Part shown: piece after piece, positions 18,107-25,815 of the stretch
Numbering within the stretch: position 1 is the first letter of the stretch
How the letters are laid out: each line of letters opens with the position of its first letter
Origin: REEB85 sp018971455
GTDB lineage: Bacteria > Pseudomonadota > Alphaproteobacteria > Acetobacterales > Acetobacteraceae
Direction: 5' to 3'
NCBI GenBank assembly: GCA_028871195.1
Contig: JAGWNT010000003.1
Coordinates: 18,759 to 82,758 of the forward strand
DNA length: 64,000 nt
Program-made: the position numbers and the translations under genes
The notes under the pieces: model-generated
What the model was told of the DNA's origin: nothing
Database searches by the model: none
Seen by the model: the letters and a program-made list of their open reading frames with translations, nothing else

Positions 18107-18844
18107 TCAGGGCTCGAAGACGATCTGGACGCGCGGCGTGGGATAGCAGGCGATGCCGAACTCGATGACCGCGCCGCGACGATCGACATTGACGTTCTCG
18201 GCGATCAGCAGCGGCCGGTTGCGCGCGGTGCGCAGCAGGGCTGCCTCCTGGGCCGAGGGCAGGCGGGCGGAGACGCGGGTGACCTGGCGCCGGTAATCGG
18301 CGATGCCGATCGCCGCCAGGGCGGCGGTGATGGTGGCGTGCTTGCGCAGGGCGGCGAGCAGGCCGGGAAGCCGGGCGGCCGGGAAATGATGCGCCGCCAG
18401 ACTGACCGGCCGGCCATCGGCGAGGCCGAGCCTTTCGAGGCGGATGACCCGTGCCCCGGTGCGCAGGCCGAGCCCGGCCGCGACCGTTGCCGGGGCTGCG
18501 ATCTCCGCGAGTTCGAGAATCTGGCCCGACGGCTCCTTGTTGTGGCGGGAGATCCATTCGGAGAAGCGGGTGCGGGCGGAGACCGCATAATCAAGAATAT
18601 CCTCGGCGACGAAGCTGCCGCGACCCTGTTCGATGCGCACCTGCCCGCCGCGCGACAATTCCTCGAGCGCGCGGCGGACGGTGTGGCGATTGACGGCGAA
18701 GCGGCTGGCGAGCTGGGCCTCGGTGGGCAGGCGGGCGCCGGGGGCGTGCTGGCCGGACTCGATCTCGCCGGCCAGGGTGGTTGCGATCTGTCGCCACAGC
18801 GACACGCCGGGCTCGCGCGCGGGATGGCCGGTATCGGGCGTCAT
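18107..18844 (-). CDS. phnF: Phosphonate operon regulator PhnF (GntR/HutC type)
   Basis: 245 residues. The N-terminal winged helix includes GARLPTEAQLASRFAVNRHTVRRALEELSRGGQVRIEQGRGSF. The C-terminal UTRA effector domain (about residues 95-240) contains LRTGARVIRLERLGLADGRPVS. PhnF proteins repress C-P lyase genes until phosphonate or a phosphate ester is present. The gene is divergent from phnG across a 118-base gap containing a candidate operator. It precedes the phnM-like gene. Confidence 0.9.
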   Translation of the reverse strand: MTPDTGHPAREPGVSLWRQIATTLAGEIESGQHAPGARLPTEAQLASRFAVNRHTVRRALEELSRGGQVRIEQGRGSFVAEDILDYAVSARTRFSEWISRHNKEPSGQILELAEIAAPATVAAGLGLRTGARVIRLERLGLADGRPVSLAAHHFPAARLPGLLAALRKHATITAALAAIGIADYRRQVTRVSARLPSAQEAALLRTARNRPLLIAENVNVDRRGAVIEFGIACYPTPRVQIVFEP

Positions 18845-18903
18845 GTCGGCGGCATCGTCATGGTCTCTTCATCCATTCCCGGCCGGTGTCGTGCTGGATT
18901 GGC

Positions 18904-18941
18904 TTGACGATAATCGGATTCTGATCTAGTTGTCTAGATGT
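18904..18941 (+). promoter_or_regulatory. Candidate phnG promoter and PhnF operator
   Basis: A -35-like TTGACG is at 18904-18909. About 17 bases on, the sequence enters TCTAGTTGTCTAGATGTCTA. Its core TTGTCTAGATGT (18930-18941) is an imperfect inverted repeat of the kind GntR/HutC proteins bind. The overlap of operator and presumed -10 region would give simple repression of phnG onwards, and possibly autoregulation of phnF. Assigned by position and symmetry only. Confidence 0.5.
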
Positions 18942-18962
18942 CTATTGCACGAGCAACCGGCC

Positions 18963-19433
18963 ATGACCGAACCCGCCGCCGAAAGCCCGACCGCCATCGC
19001 CGCCCGCCAGGGCTGGATGCGCGTGCTCGCGCGGGCCGGGCTGGACGAGCTTGCCGGAGCCCTGGCCGCCTGCCCCGCCCTGCCTGACCATCTCGTTCTG
19101 CGCGGACCCCAGACGGGGCTCGTGATGCTGCGGGGACGCGCCGGCGGCGGCGGGGCCGCGTTCAACCTGGGCGAGATGACGGTGACGCGCTGCACGGTGC
19201 GCTCCGCCGGCGGGCAGATCGGCCATGCCAGCATCGCCGGGCGGGATGGCGCGCGGGCCGAGCTTGCCGCGCGCATCGACGCCGCCCTGCAGGATCCGTC
19301 GCTGCATGAGGTTTTCACGGCGCGGCTGGTTGCGCCGCTGCGCGCAGCCCAGGAAGCCCGCACGGCTGCCGACGCCCGCCGCGCCGCGGCGACGCAGGTG
19401 CAGTTCTTCACCATGGCAACGATGCGGTCCTGA
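18963..19433 (+). CDS. phnG: C-P lyase core component PhnG
   Basis: 156 residues from the ATG at 18963; an upstream TTG would add only 11 unlikely residues. It contains RQGWMRVLARAGLDEL near the N-terminus, FNLGEMTVTRCTVR, and GHASIAGRDGARAELAARIDA, all PhnG signatures. It forms the PhnGHIJ core and helps transfer the phosphonate to the ribose of ATP. It is the first gene of the plus-strand run phnGHIJKLM, four bases before phnH, and lies just after the candidate PhnF-controlled promoter. Confidence 0.94.
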   Translation: MTEPAAESPTAIAARQGWMRVLARAGLDELAGALAACPALPDHLVLRGPQTGLVMLRGRAGGGGAAFNLGEMTVTRCTVRSAGGQIGHASIAGRDGARAELAARIDAALQDPSLHEVFTARLVAPLRAAQEARTAADARRAAATQVQFFTMATMRS

Positions 19434-19436
19434 CCG

Positions 19437-20009
19437 ATGCTGGTCGATCTTCCCGGCTTCGCCGACCCGGTGCGCGACGCCCAGGCCTGTTTCCGCACCG
19501 TGCTCGCCGCCATGGCCCGGCCCGGCACGGTGCACCAGGCCGGCGAGCACCTCGCGCCGCCGGCGGGCCTGCACCGCGCCACCGCCGCCGTGCTGCTGAC
19601 GCTGGTGGATGGCGAGACCAGCCTGCACGTGACGGACGGGTTCGAGGTCGCCCGCGACTGGATCGGGTTTCATTGCGACATGCGCGCCGCCACGGCGGGC
19701 CATGCGCGCTTCGTGCTGGCGGAGCGGATGGTCGATCTGGCCGCCCTCGCCGCGGGCAGCGACGAGGCGCCAGAGGAGTCGGCCACGCTCATCCTCCAGC
19801 TGCCGGAGCTGCAAACCGGCACTTCCTACCTGCTTGACGGGCCCGGGCTTGCGCACCCCGCCCCCTTCCGCGCGCGCGGACTGGGCGAGGGGTTCGTGGC
19901 GGCCTGGGCGGCCAACCGGGCGCGTTTTCCGTGCGGGGTCGATCTCATCCTGTGCAGCGGCACGCAGGTCGCGGCCCTGCCGCGCAGCCTGCGCATCACG
20001 GAGGGCTGA
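19437..20009 (+). CDS. phnH: C-P lyase core component PhnH
   Basis: 190 residues beginning MLVDLPGFADPVRDAQACFRTVLAAMARPGTV, the standard PhnH opening. GTSYLLDGPGL and FPCGVDLILCSGTQVAALPRS match the C-terminal part of the family. PhnH stabilises the core complex and is needed for nucleophilic attack on ATP with PhnG and PhnI. Only three bases separate it from both neighbours in effect, so coupling is likely. Length is normal. Confidence 0.95.
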   Translation: MLVDLPGFADPVRDAQACFRTVLAAMARPGTVHQAGEHLAPPAGLHRATAAVLLTLVDGETSLHVTDGFEVARDWIGFHCDMRAATAGHARFVLAERMVDLAALAAGSDEAPEESATLILQLPELQTGTSYLLDGPGLAHPAPFRARGLGEGFVAAWAANRARFPCGVDLILCSGTQVAALPRSLRITEG

Positions 20010-20012
20010 GGC

Positions 20013-21095
20013 ATGGCGTATGTCGCCGTCAAAGGTGGCGAGCGGGCCATCGACAACGCCCATGCCTGGCGCGATGCGACGCGCCGCGGCGACCCCGCGG
20101 TGCCGGAGCTGGCGACGGCGCAGATCGGCGCGCAGCTCGGGCGCGCCGTCGACCGGGTGATGGCGGAGGGCTCGCTGTACGATCGCGATCTCGCCGCCCT
20201 CGCCATCAAGCAGGCCCAGGGCGACCTGGTGGAGGCGGCCTTCCTGCTGCGCGCCTACCGCACCACCCTGCCCCGCCTGGCCGGGTCACTGCCGGTGGAC
20301 ACGGCGGCGATGCGCGTCCATCGCCGGGTCTCCGCGATCTTCAAGGATCTGCCCGGTGGGCAGGTGCTGGGGCCGACCGCCGATTACACGCACCGGCTGC
20401 TCGATTTCGCGCTTGCCGCCGAGGGTGCCGCACCGGCCGCGCCGCGCGAGGCCATGCCGCTCGGCGCCATGCCGCGGGTGAGCGACCTGCTCGGCGATGA
20501 GGGGCTGATCGAGGGCGACGGCGCGGGCGCCGAGGAGCCGGGCGACATCACCCGCGAGCCGCTCGGCTTTCCGGCCGCGCGCGACGTGCGCCTGCAGGCC
20601 CTGGCCCGTGGCGATGAGGGATTCCTGCTCGGCCTCGGATATTCCACGCAGCGCGGCTGGGGCGGCACGCACCCTTTCGTGGGCGAGATCCGCATGGGCG
20701 AGGTCGCCGTCGAGATCGTGCCGCCGGAGCTGGGTTTCGCCATCGACATCGGCGACATCATCTTGACCGAGTGCCAGATCGTCAACCAGTTCGCCGGGTC
20801 CAGGAGCCAGCCGCCGCAATTCACCCGCGGCTATGGGCTGGTCTTCGGCCACGCCGATCGGCGGGCGATGGCGATGGCGCTGGTCGATCGCGCGATGCGC
20901 ACCGGAGAGCTGGGTGAGGATGCCACGGCGCCGGCGCAGAACGTGGAGTTCGTGCTGTCGCATTGCGACAATATCGAGGCGACCGGCTTCGTCGAGCATC
21001 TCAAGCTGCCGCATTACGTGGATTTCCAGAGCGAGCTGGAGACCATCCGGCGCATGCGCGCCGAAGCCACGCAGATGGCCGAGGCGGCGCAATGA
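20013..21095 (+). CDS. phnI: C-P lyase core component PhnI (nucleosidase)
   Basis: 360 residues. It begins MAYVAVKGGERAIDNAHAW, the family start, and contains LGYSTQRGWGGTHPFVGEIRMGEV and the late segment VEFVLSHCDNIEATGFVEHLKLPHYVDFQ. PhnI cleaves the glycosidic bond of the purine nucleoside triphosphate and, with PhnGHL, joins phosphonate to ribose C1. It overlaps phnJ by four bases. No missing segments are evident. Confidence 0.96.
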   Translation: MAYVAVKGGERAIDNAHAWRDATRRGDPAVPELATAQIGAQLGRAVDRVMAEGSLYDRDLAALAIKQAQGDLVEAAFLLRAYRTTLPRLAGSLPVDTAAMRVHRRVSAIFKDLPGGQVLGPTADYTHRLLDFALAAEGAAPAAPREAMPLGAMPRVSDLLGDEGLIEGDGAGAEEPGDITREPLGFPAARDVRLQALARGDEGFLLGLGYSTQRGWGGTHPFVGEIRMGEVAVEIVPPELGFAIDIGDIILTECQIVNQFAGSRSQPPQFTRGYGLVFGHADRRAMAMALVDRAMRTGELGEDATAPAQNVEFVLSHCDNIEATGFVEHLKLPHYVDFQSELETIRRMRAEATQMAEAAQ

Positions 21096-21949
21096 CGGCC
21101 GATGCGGGATATAATTTCGCCTATCTGGACGAGCAGACCAAGCGCATGATCCGGCGCGCCATCCTCAAGGCGGTGGCGATTCCGGGGCATCAGGTGCCGT
21201 TCGCCAGCCGGGAAATGCCGCTGCCCTATGGCTGGGGCACGGGCGGCATCCAGGTAACGGCCGCGGTGCTGGGGCCCGAGGATGTGCTGAAGGTGATCGA
21301 CCAGGGGGCGGACGATACCACCAACGCCGTCTCGATCCGCCGCTTCTTCGCGCGCACCGCGGGGGTGGCGACGACGACGCATACCGCGGATGCCAGCATC
21401 ATCCAGACCCGCCACCGGATTCCCGAGCAGGCGCTGCGCGCGGATCAGATCCTGATCTACCAGGTGCCGCAACCCGAGCCGCTTTCCGGGCTGGAGCCCT
21501 CGCGCGCCGAGACGCGGCGGATGCACGCGCTCAGCGAATACGGTGCCATGAGCGTGAAACTCTATGAGGATATCACGCGTTTCGGCCAGGTCTCGATCAG
21601 CTACGATTATCCGGTGATGGTGGGCGGGCGCTATCTGATGTCGCCCAGCCCGATCCCGGCCTTCGACAATCCGAAGCTCGATCGCATGGCGGCGTTGCAG
21701 CTTTTCGGCGCCGGCCGGGAGAAGCGCATCTACGCCATTCCACCGCATACCGAGGTGCGCAGCCTGGATTTCGACGACCATCCCTTCCGCACGACCCGCG
21801 CGCCGCATCGGTGCCATCTGTGCGATGCCGATGGCAGCTATCTGGACGAGATCGTCACCGATGACCGCGGCGGGCGGATGTTCGTCTGCTCCGACACCGA
21901 TTATTGCGCGACGCGCCGCGACGGCGGACACGCGGGAGGCGCGGCATGA
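21092..21949 (+). CDS. phnJ: Carbon-phosphorus lyase PhnJ (radical SAM)
   Basis: 285 residues. The Fe-S cysteines fall at exactly the E. coli positions: Cys241 and Cys244 in RCHLC, then Cys266 in MFVCSD and the thiyl-radical Cys272 in TDYC. Spacing is CX2CX21CX5C. Gly residues in PYGWGTGGIQVT fit the proposed glycyl radical site. PhnJ breaks the C-P bond of 5-phosphoribose 1-methylphosphonate, releasing methane and the 1,2-cyclic phosphate. It overlaps both phnI and phnK by four bases. Confidence 0.97.
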   Translation: MTADAGYNFAYLDEQTKRMIRRAILKAVAIPGHQVPFASREMPLPYGWGTGGIQVTAAVLGPEDVLKVIDQGADDTTNAVSIRRFFARTAGVATTTHTADASIIQTRHRIPEQALRADQILIYQVPQPEPLSGLEPSRAETRRMHALSEYGAMSVKLYEDITRFGQVSISYDYPVMVGGRYLMSPSPIPAFDNPKLDRMAALQLFGAGREKRIYAIPPHTEVRSLDFDDHPFRTTRAPHRCHLCDADGSYLDEIVTDDRGGRMFVCSDTDYCATRRDGGHAGGAA

Positions 21950-22722
21950 CCGACGGCACGCTTCTGTCGGCGCGCGGGCTGTCCCTGTCATTCGGCGCCG
22001 TTCCGGCACTGGCCGATGTGGCGGTGGATCTCTGGCCGGGCGAGGTGCTCGCCGTTGTCGGCGAATCGGGGTCCGGCAAGACGACGCTGCTGAACGTGCT
22101 CTGCGGGCGCACGGCGCCGCAGGAAGGGGTGATCTGGGTGCGCGATCCGGCCGGGCATCTGCACGATCTGCGCGCCATGCCGGCCCCTGCCCTGCGCGCG
22201 CTGCACCGTTCGGATTGGGGTTTTGTGCACCAGAACCCGCGCGAGACGCTGCGCATGGGCGTGACCGCCGGCGGCAATATCGGCGAGCGGCTGATGGCGC
22301 AGGGGGCACGGCATTACGGGCGGATCCGCGCGGAAGCGGCGGCGTGGCTCGCGCAGGTGGAGATCGACCGCGACCGGCTCGATGACCTGCCGGCGCATTT
22401 CTCCGGCGGCATGCTGCAACGCCTGCAGATCGCGCGCACGCTGGTGACGCATCCGCGCCTGGTGTTCATGGACGAGCCGACCGGCGGGCTCGACGTGTCG
22501 GTGCAGGCGCGGCTGCTCGATCTCATTCGCAACCTGGTGCGGCGGCTTGGGATTGCCGTGGTGCTGGTGACGCATGATCTCGCCGTGGCCCGGCTGCTCG
22601 CCCAGCGCATCATGGTGATGCAGCGCGGCCGGGTGGTGGAGGCCGGCCTGACCGACCAGGTGCTGGACGACCCGCAGCATCCCTACACGCAATTGCTCGT
22701 AAGCTCGGTGTTGCAGGCATGA
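21946..22722 (+). CDS. phnK: C-P lyase ATPase PhnK
   Basis: 258 residues, ABC-type ATPase. Walker A is VGESGSGKTTLLNVL near residue 43, the signature is HFSGGMLQRLQIARTLV, and Walker B is RLVFMDEPTGGLDVSVQAR. GFVHQNPRETLRMGVTAGGNIGERLM is PhnK-typical. Although transporter-like, PhnK binds the PhnGHIJ core and drives its conformational cycle. The PhnK order between phnJ and phnL is canonical. The start overlaps the phnJ stop. Confidence 0.95.
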   Translation: MTDGTLLSARGLSLSFGAVPALADVAVDLWPGEVLAVVGESGSGKTTLLNVLCGRTAPQEGVIWVRDPAGHLHDLRAMPAPALRALHRSDWGFVHQNPRETLRMGVTAGGNIGERLMAQGARHYGRIRAEAAAWLAQVEIDRDRLDDLPAHFSGGMLQRLQIARTLVTHPRLVFMDEPTGGLDVSVQARLLDLIRNLVRRLGIAVVLVTHDLAVARLLAQRIMVMQRGRVVEAGLTDQVLDDPQHPYTQLLVSSVLQA

Positions 22723-23411
22723 GCGTGCGGGTCGAGACCGAAAACCTCAGCAAGAGTTTCGTGCTGCATCTGCAGGGCGGCCTGCGGCTTTCGGTGCTGC
22801 GCGGGGTTGATCTCACGGCGCGGGCCGGCGAATGCGTGGCGCTGGTCGGACCGTCCGGGGCGGGCAAGACGACGTTGCTGCGCAGCCTGTACGGCAATTA
22901 CCGCGCCGATAGCGGGGCAATCCGCCTTCGCCATGACGGGGACATGCTGGATCTGGTGACGGCGAGCCCGCGTCAGGTCGTGGCGGCGCGGGCCCGCAGC
23001 ATCGGCTATGTCAGTCAGTTCCTGCGCGTAGTGCCGCGGGTGGCGGCGCTGGATATCGTCGCCGAGGCGGCGCGCGATGTGGCGCCCGAGGCCGCGCGGG
23101 CGCAGGCGCGGGCGCTGCTGCTGCGGCTCAATATTCCGCAGCGCCTGCATGGTCTGCCGCCGGCAACGTTCTCGGGCGGCGAACAGCAGCGCGTGAACCT
23201 GGCGCGCGGCTTCATCGGCGCCCATCCGATCCTGCTGCTCGACGAACCCACCGCCTCGCTCGACCGCGCGAACAGGGACATCGTCATTGCCATGATCCGC
23301 GAGGCGAAGGCGGCGGGCATTGCCATCATCGGCATTTTTCACGATACCGAGGTGCGCGGCGCGGTGGCCGACCGGCTTCATGAGGTGACGATCTTGCAGG
23401 ATTTGGCATGA
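22719..23411 (+). CDS. phnL: C-P lyase ATPase PhnL
   Basis: 230 residues, ABC-type ATPase. Walker A VGPSGAGKTTLLRSLYGNY, signature TFSGGEQQRVNLARGF and Walker B ILLLDEPTASLDRANRD are intact. IGYVSQFLRVVPRVAALD is specific to PhnL. It works in the complex that attaches phosphonate to nucleotide, docking with PhnK on the core. Overlaps phnK and phnM by four bases each. Confidence 0.95.
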   Translation: MSVRVETENLSKSFVLHLQGGLRLSVLRGVDLTARAGECVALVGPSGAGKTTLLRSLYGNYRADSGAIRLRHDGDMLDLVTASPRQVVAARARSIGYVSQFLRVVPRVAALDIVAEAARDVAPEAARAQARALLLRLNIPQRLHGLPPATFSGGEQQRVNLARGFIGAHPILLLDEPTASLDRANRDIVIAMIREAKAAGIAIIGIFHDTEVRGAVADRLHEVTILQDLA

Positions 23412-24544
23412 GCGAATTGGTTCTGACCGGGGCGCGCATCGTGACGCGTGACGGGGTGGTGGATGGCAGCGTCGCCATCGCGGGCACCCGCATTCGCGAC
23501 GTGCAGCCCGGGCGCAGCGCGCTCGCCGGCGCCATCGACCTGGACGGCGATTACCTGATTCCCGGCGTCGTCGACGTGCACACCGACAATCTGGAGCGCC
23601 AGGTGCAGCCGCGTAGCAATGCGCGCTGGCCCTCACGCTCGGCGATGCTGGCGCATGACGCGCAATGCGCGGCCGCGGGCGTCACCACCGTGCTCGATGC
23701 GCTGTGTCTCGGCGATCTCGGATTTGAAAAGGAGCGCATCCGCACCTTCCGCGAGGGTGTGAGCGACCTTGATGCGCTGGCCGATACCGGGCTGCTCAAG
23801 AGCGAGCATTTCCTCCATCTGCGCTGCGAACTTCCGGCAACCGACATGATGGAGCTGCTGGAGCCGGTGGCGGGCCACGCGCGCGTGCGCATGGTCAGCT
23901 TGATGGATCACAGCCCCGGCGTCGGCCAATACGCCGATCTCGACCGGTACCGGCAGATGCGGCGGAAGGAAGGTGCGGCCGATGCGTTCATTGAGCGCCG
24001 CATTGCCGAGCTGACGGAACAGCGGGCGCAGATGCGCGGGCCGAACCGGCGCGCCCTCCTCGCTCTGCTCGCGGGGAGCGACGTGGCGCTGGCCAGCCAT
24101 GATGATCGCACGGTCGAGGAGATCGAGGAGAACCACGCCGACGGGATCCTGATCAGCGAGTTTCCGGTGCGGCGGGACGCCGCGGAGGCGGCACGGGCCC
24201 GCGGCATGCAGGTGATCGCGGGTGCCCCCAACATCGTGCGCGGGGGCAGCCATTCGGGCAACGTCAATGCCGCCGAGCTGGTGGGCGCCGGGCTCGTCGA
24301 TGCCTTCGCCTCCGATTATGTGCCGGCGAGTCTCGTCGAGGCCGCCTTCATCTGTGCCGAGAGCGGCGTCATCACCCTGGCCGAGGCCGTCGGCACCGTC
24401 AGCGCCGCGCCGGCGCAGATGGCGGGGCTCGCCGATCGTGGGCGGATCGCCTCCGGGCTCCGCGCCGATCTGGTGCGGGTGCGCCTGCTCGACCGGCTGC
24501 CGGTGGTGCGTCAGGTCTGGCGCGCGGGAGAGCGCGTCGCCTGA
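23408..24544 (+). CDS. phnM: PhnM, alpha-D-ribose 1-methylphosphonate 5-triphosphate diphosphatase
   Basis: 378 residues of the amidohydrolase superfamily. Canonical metal motif in IPGVVDVHTDNLERQVQPR. Further hallmarks are HSPGVGQYADLDRYRQM, LASHDDRTVEEIEENHADG, and GAPNIVRGGSHSGNVNA. It hydrolyses the triphosphate side chain, giving 5-phosphoribose 1-methylphosphonate for PhnJ. It is coupled to phnL by a four-base overlap and to the DUF1045 gene by TGATG. The canonical motif makes this the working PhnM of the pathway. Confidence 0.95.
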   Translation: MSELVLTGARIVTRDGVVDGSVAIAGTRIRDVQPGRSALAGAIDLDGDYLIPGVVDVHTDNLERQVQPRSNARWPSRSAMLAHDAQCAAAGVTTVLDALCLGDLGFEKERIRTFREGVSDLDALADTGLLKSEHFLHLRCELPATDMMELLEPVAGHARVRMVSLMDHSPGVGQYADLDRYRQMRRKEGAADAFIERRIAELTEQRAQMRGPNRRALLALLAGSDVALASHDDRTVEEIEENHADGILISEFPVRRDAAEAARARGMQVIAGAPNIVRGGSHSGNVNAAELVGAGLVDAFASDYVPASLVEAAFICAESGVITLAEAVGTVSAAPAQMAGLADRGRIASGLRADLVRVRLLDRLPVVRQVWRAGERVA

Positions 24545-25227
24545 TGGCTGGCGCGCCGCGCTTCGCGTTGTATTACGCGCCGGCCCTCGACGACCCCCTC
24601 TGGCGGCGCGCGGCGACCTGGCTGGGGCGCGATCCGGACAGCGATGCGGCCGTGGCACAGCCGGGGCTTGCCGATATCGCGGCGATTACCGCCGATCCGC
24701 GACGCTACGGCTTTCATGCCACGCTGAAGCCGCCGTTTCGACTGGCCGATGGCTATGGCTGGACGGATGTGATGGCCGCGGCCGAAGCGATCGCCCGCGG
24801 GATCGCCGCGTTCGACCTGCCGCCCCTCGGCGTGCAGGCCGTGCATGGCTTCCTCGCCCTGCGTGAGAGCCTGGAGAGCCCGGCGCTGCAGGCCCTTTCG
24901 GATGCCTGCGTCGCCGGCGCGGATCATCTGCGCGCGCCGCCGGACGCGGCGGAGTTGCGGCGGCGGGGCGCCGGCTCTCTGGCGCCGGCGCAGGAGGAGA
25001 TGCTGCGGCGCTGGGGTTATCCGTACGTGTTTTCCACCTGGTTCTTTCACATGACGCTGACAAGGCGGCTCGATAGCGGGGAGGATGCGATCTACCGGCC
25101 GGCGGCGACGGCATTTTTCGCCGACTGCCTCGATCTGCCGCGCCGCGTGCGCGATATCTGCGTCTTTTCCGAATCAGCGCCTGGTGCCCCGTTCAGGCTG
25201 GCCGCGCGGGTTCCGCTGCGCGGGTGA
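24544..25227 (+). CDS. DUF1045 phosphonate-operon protein, 2H phosphoesterase-like
   Basis: 227 residues of the DUF1045 family, known from C-P lyase operons but without a firm function. Two HxT motifs are visible: His58-Ala-Thr60 in RYGFHATLKPPFRL and His169-Met-Thr171 in WFFHMTLTRRL. This paired pattern is that of LigT-like 2H phosphoesterases, which open cyclic phosphodiesters. The gene is translationally coupled to phnM and no phnP is present in the window. I therefore infer that it opens 5-phosphoribose 1,2-cyclic phosphate, the PhnP step. The 3' end overlaps convergent phnN. Confidence 0.85.
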   Translation: MAGAPRFALYYAPALDDPLWRRAATWLGRDPDSDAAVAQPGLADIAAITADPRRYGFHATLKPPFRLADGYGWTDVMAAAEAIARGIAAFDLPPLGVQAVHGFLALRESLESPALQALSDACVAGADHLRAPPDAAELRRRGAGSLAPAQEEMLRRWGYPYVFSTWFFHMTLTRRLDSGEDAIYRPAATAFFADCLDLPRRVRDICVFSESAPGAPFRLAARVPLRG

Positions 25228-25744
25228 GCTCAGCGAGCAGCTGGGCCACGCCCTGCTCCACCGAGCCGTCATTCAGGATCGTTGCGACATCCAGCCCCGC
25301 CGGCAGCGCCACCTGGCGGGCAAGGCGCTCGGTGATGTCGGCGGCACTCTCGCGGCCGCGGGCGGCGAGGCGCCGGGCGAGGATGGCGGGTGTCGCGGTG
25401 ATGTGCAGCACACGCAGCGGGAAGCGCCCGGCGGCCTCGGCGAGGATCGTGCGCGAGCCGTTCGCGATGACGACCCGGCCGGCGGCAAGGTCGGTTGCGA
25501 TGTCGGCGGGAATGCCGTAGCCGAGGCCGTGCGCCTGCCAGCTCAGGGCATAGGCGCCGGCCGCGCGGCGGGCGGCGAAGCCCGCGGGCGTGATGGCGTT
25601 GTGGTCCTCGCCGCCGGCCTCGACCGGGCGGGTGATGTCACGGCGCACGAAACGGAAGCGCGGATCCTGCGCGAGAGCGCGGCGGGCGCCGTCGAGCAGC
25701 GTGTCCTTGCCGGCGCCAGAGGGGCCCACCACCAGAATCAGCAT
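25193..25744 (-). CDS. phnN: Ribose 1,5-bisphosphate phosphokinase PhnN
   Basis: 183 residues with a guanylate-kinase-like fold. The P-loop is VVGPSGAGKDTLLDGARRAL at the N-terminus. RRDITRPVEAGGEDHNAITPAGFAA and YGIPADIATDLAAGRVVIANGSR are PhnN signatures. It phosphorylates ribose 1,5-bisphosphate to PRPP, the last step of phosphonate salvage. The start at 25744 gives the usual MLILVVG opening; a start ten codons upstream is possible. It is convergent with the DUF1045 gene, so it is not in the main operon. Confidence 0.93.
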   Translation of the reverse strand: MLILVVGPSGAGKDTLLDGARRALAQDPRFRFVRRDITRPVEAGGEDHNAITPAGFAARRAAGAYALSWQAHGLGYGIPADIATDLAAGRVVIANGSRTILAEAAGRFPLRVLHITATPAILARRLAARGRESAADITERLARQVALPAGLDVATILNDGSVEQGVAQLLAELTRAAEPARPA

Positions 25745-25815
25745 GCGGCGCTCCGGTTTTGCACTCCCCGGCATTGGCGCTAGATTTCATCGCGAAGCAA
25801 GATGGGACGGCAGAA

